This document shows, in pieces, positions 4,999 through 6,568 of a stretch of 6,568 nucleotides of DNA (positions are counted from its first letter, which is position 1; every line of letters begins with the position of its first letter). A program made the position numbers and the translations under genes. Origin of the DNA: Actinomycetota bacterium. GTDB lineage: Bacteria > Actinomycetota > Geothermincolia > Geothermincolales > RBG-13-55-18. The notes under the pieces are model-generated. The model saw only the letters and a program-made list of their open reading frames with translations. It made no database searches and was not told the origin of the DNA. The stretch covers positions 1 through 6,568 of the forward strand of contig JAPWVA010000072.1 of NCBI GenBank assembly GCA_028275245.1, in the 5' to 3' direction.

Positions 4999-5763
4999 AT
5001 GAAGAGGGAAGAGATAAGGAATATCCTGGAAAAGGTCAGGCGTGGTGAGCTAGAGGTCGGGCACGCCGAGGAGATCCTACTGAGACTTCCCTACGCCGAG
5101 CTTGACTTCGCCAAGGTCGACCACCACCGAGAGGTCCGCAAGGGCTTTCCCGAGGTGATATTCTGTCAAGGAAAGGAGATAAGCGAGATAAAGGCCATCC
5201 TATCGGAGCTGCTCGCACACAGCAGTGGGAACCTGCTGCTCACCAGGGCTGGGCCTGAGGTCTTCCAGGCCATCTCCGAAATCTGCCCGGGGGCGGAATA
5301 TCGGGAAAGGGCGAGGTCCATCCTGATCTGGAGGGAAGAGCTGGAACCAAGGGGAAAGGTTGTGGTGATGACCGCCGGCACCGCCGATATCCCAGTGGCC
5401 GAGGAGGCTTGCGCGGTCTGCGAGATAACCGGTAACGCGGTGGAGCGACTCTACGACGTGGGCGTGGCGGGGGTACATCGTCTCATCGCCCACCTGCCGG
5501 TGTTGGAGGACGCGAATGTGGTCGTGGTGGCCGCAGGCATGGAGGGGGCCCTGGCCAGCGTGGTGGGAGGGCTTGCGGGATGCCCCGTGATTGCCATTCC
5601 CACCTCGGTGGGTTACGGTGCGAACCTCGGCGGAATCGCTCCCCTGCTAACCATGCTCAACTCCTGCGCCCCGGGGGTGGCGGTAGTGAATATAGACAAC
5701 GGTTTCGGGGCGGGTTTCATGGCGCACTTGATAAATCAGGCCGCCTGCGGAAGGCGGGGCTGA
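4999..5763 (+). CDS. larB: LarB, pyridinium-3,5-biscarboxylic acid mononucleotide synthase (nickel-pincer cofactor biosynthesis)
   Basis: LarB carboxylates nicotinic acid adenine dinucleotide at C5 and hydrolyses the phosphoanhydride, giving pyridinium-3,5-biscarboxylic acid mononucleotide and AMP. This is the first step to the nickel-pincer nucleotide cofactor of lactate racemase and related LarA enzymes; LarE (sulfur insertion) and LarC (Ni insertion) act next. The 254 residues match the family length. The N-terminal helix pair ends in LPYAELDFAKVDHHR. The PurE-like C-terminal domain shows GTADIPVAEEA (127-137), DVGVAGVHRL (153-162), GMEGALASVVGGL (180-192), PTSVGYGA (201-208) and the SC motif with C223, in the position of the cysteine reported to act covalently in Lactiplantibacillus LarB, then NIDNGFGAG (231-239). 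An AAGG site lies 12 nt upstream, rather far. larC, larE and larA are not in the window. It is followed 46 nt later by a Fe-S protein, likely co-transcribed. Confidence 0.95.
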   Translation: MKREEIRNILEKVRRGELEVGHAEEILLRLPYAELDFAKVDHHREVRKGFPEVIFCQGKEISEIKAILSELLAHSSGNLLLTRAGPEVFQAISEICPGAEYRERARSILIWREELEPRGKVVVMTAGTADIPVAEEACAVCEITGNAVERLYDVGVAGVHRLIAHLPVLEDANVVVVAAGMEGALASVVGGLAGCPVIAIPTSVGYGANLGGIAPLLTMLNSCAPGVAVVNIDNGFGAGFMAHLINQAACGRRG

Positions 5764-5809
5764 AAGGACGCAATCCAGGGCAAGCCCCTATTCCAGGGAG
5801 GGAAAACGG

Positions 5810-6568
5810 TTGGCAACCCCGGTATTCCTGGTCGAGACCATCAAGAGACTATTCCCTATGAGGCTGCGGCTGGCCTCACTGACCCGCTTCCCCCCGGTGG
5901 GAGCGGTGGTGGAGCGGCTGATGTTCGAGGGCGACGAGCTCTACTACCTACCGCGGGAAAGGACGGTGAAGGTGGAAGAGGCAGTGGGAGGATCCTCCAG
6001 CTTAGTGCTGCCCTCCAGGATCGCGGAACACTTCGTGGAAAGGTCGAGCTTCCGTTTCCTCATGGATTCCTGCATCTGCAGGGAGTCGGAAGGCTGCTCC
6101 CACTTTCCCCGCGACATCGGGTGCCTGTTCCTGGGGGAGGGAGCCCGGAACATCAACCCCAGGCTGGGCAGGCCGGTGGGAAAGAAAGAGGCCCTCGAGC
6201 ACCTGGAAAGGGCGAGGGAAGCCGGCCTGGTCCAGTTGGTGGGAAGGAACAAGCTGGACACCCTCTGGCTGGGCACCGGACCGGGAAACCGTTTGATGAC
6301 CATGTGCTTCTGCTGCCCCTGTTGTTGCCTGTGGAAGATAGCCCCCGTGGTCTCCCCTTCCATCTCCGCCAAGCTGCAACGCATCCCCGGCGTGGAAATC
6401 TCCAGGTCCGATGAATGCAATGGATGCGGAAGATGCCTATCGCGATGCATTTTCGGGGCCATTCGTATCGAAGGCGGGAAGGCAATAGTAGGGAAAGACT
6501 GTCGCGGCTGCGGTCTGTGCGTGGAAGCCTGCCCCAGGGGGGCCCTGAGGATAAGCCTCCCGGACAAA
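5810..6568 (+). CDS. Cysteine-rich 2[4Fe-4S] ferredoxin-domain protein, 3' end outside the window
   Basis: An open frame of 253 residues runs off the window without a stop. The start is TTG 5810, preceded by GGGAGG (5796-5801) with 8 nt spacing; the next ATG (5858) lacks such a site. Residues 1-60 contain a basic segment (KRLFPMRLRL) and PPVGAVVERLMF. A middle domain has C88-I-C90, C96 and C105 in the pattern DSCICRE...GC...P.DIGCLFLGEGA, then a helical segment (EALEHLERAREAGLV) and the dense cluster CFCCPCCC (166-173). The C-terminus has two ferredoxin motifs: C203xxC206xxC209xxxC213 and C231xxC234xxC237xxxC241-P. Two [4Fe-4S] clusters are therefore expected, and the CxC/CCxCCC block could hold another metal or cluster. 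It resembles a family of 4Fe-4S proteins in anaerobes with no assigned role that I know. It probably transfers electrons in the cytoplasm. It is likely in an operon with larB, so a role in nickel-pincer synthesis or lactate metabolism is possible but unproven. Confidence 0.88.
   Translation, partial: MATPVFLVETIKRLFPMRLRLASLTRFPPVGAVVERLMFEGDELYYLPRERTVKVEEAVGGSSSLVLPSRIAEHFVERSSFRFLMDSCICRESEGCSHFPRDIGCLFLGEGARNINPRLGRPVGKKEALEHLERAREAGLVQLVGRNKLDTLWLGTGPGNRLMTMCFCCPCCCLWKIAPVVSPSISAKLQRIPGVEISRSDECNGCGRCLSRCIFGAIRIEGGKAIVGKDCRGCGLCVEACPRGALRISLPDK

Noticed and set aside
5944..6567. 207-aa antisense open frame opposite the Fe-S protein gene
   Set aside because: The plus strand encodes two perfect ferredoxin motifs across the same bases, and the antisense product has no recognisable domain.

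Overview
The window reads as an ordinary chromosomal segment of a GC-rich bacterium. Codon use leans heavily on AGG (Arg), ATA (Ile), AAG and GAG, several genes start with TTG or GTG, and Shine-Dalgarno sequences are purine-rich (GGGAGG type). The tRNA gene encodes its own CCA. This combination, with a nickel-pincer cofactor gene, a small bacterial RRM protein and a cysteine-rich ferredoxin-like protein, would suit an anaerobic, possibly thermophilic lineage such as deep-branching Actinomycetota (Geothermincolia-like). That placement is a low-confidence inference from style, not from a marker gene.

Left part (1-2554): tRNA-Asn(GTT) with a clear intrinsic terminator, a noncoding stretch of about 260 bp, then a protein of about 362 aa that I do not recognise and that is built from two diverged copies of one CxxC-containing module. 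It converges on a minus-strand cation diffusion facilitator (CDF) metal exporter. A perfect 14-bp palindrome lies just upstream of the CDF start.

Middle (2555-4031): a terminator-like hairpin and a perfect 10-bp tandem repeat precede a DHDPS/NAL-superfamily aldolase. Its signatures (GSNGE, and SHTG in place of the SRTG of DapA) argue for a 4-hydroxy-2-oxoglutarate-aldolase-like or other 2-oxo-acid aldolase rather than lysine biosynthesis. It is followed by a 73-aa helical orphan with a strong ribosome binding site.

Right-middle (4032-4998): a noncoding stretch of about 200 bp rich in inverted repeats, a near-consensus sigma70 promoter, a leader with two hairpins, and a 90-aa single-RRM RNA-binding protein. 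A second noncoding stretch of about 365 bp carries a hairpin with crossing complementarity, spaced direct repeats and a TATAAT box.

Right end (4999-6568): larB, the carboxylase/hydrolase of nickel-pincer nucleotide synthesis, followed 46 nt later by a TTG-started cysteine-rich iron-sulfur protein that runs off the window (253 residues visible). These two probably form an operon. The other larB-pathway genes (larC, larE) are not in the window. No mobile element, CRISPR array or sign of recent transfer is evident. The best candidates for something undescribed are the duplicated CxxC protein, the larB-linked Fe-S protein and the structured noncoding region before the RRM gene.
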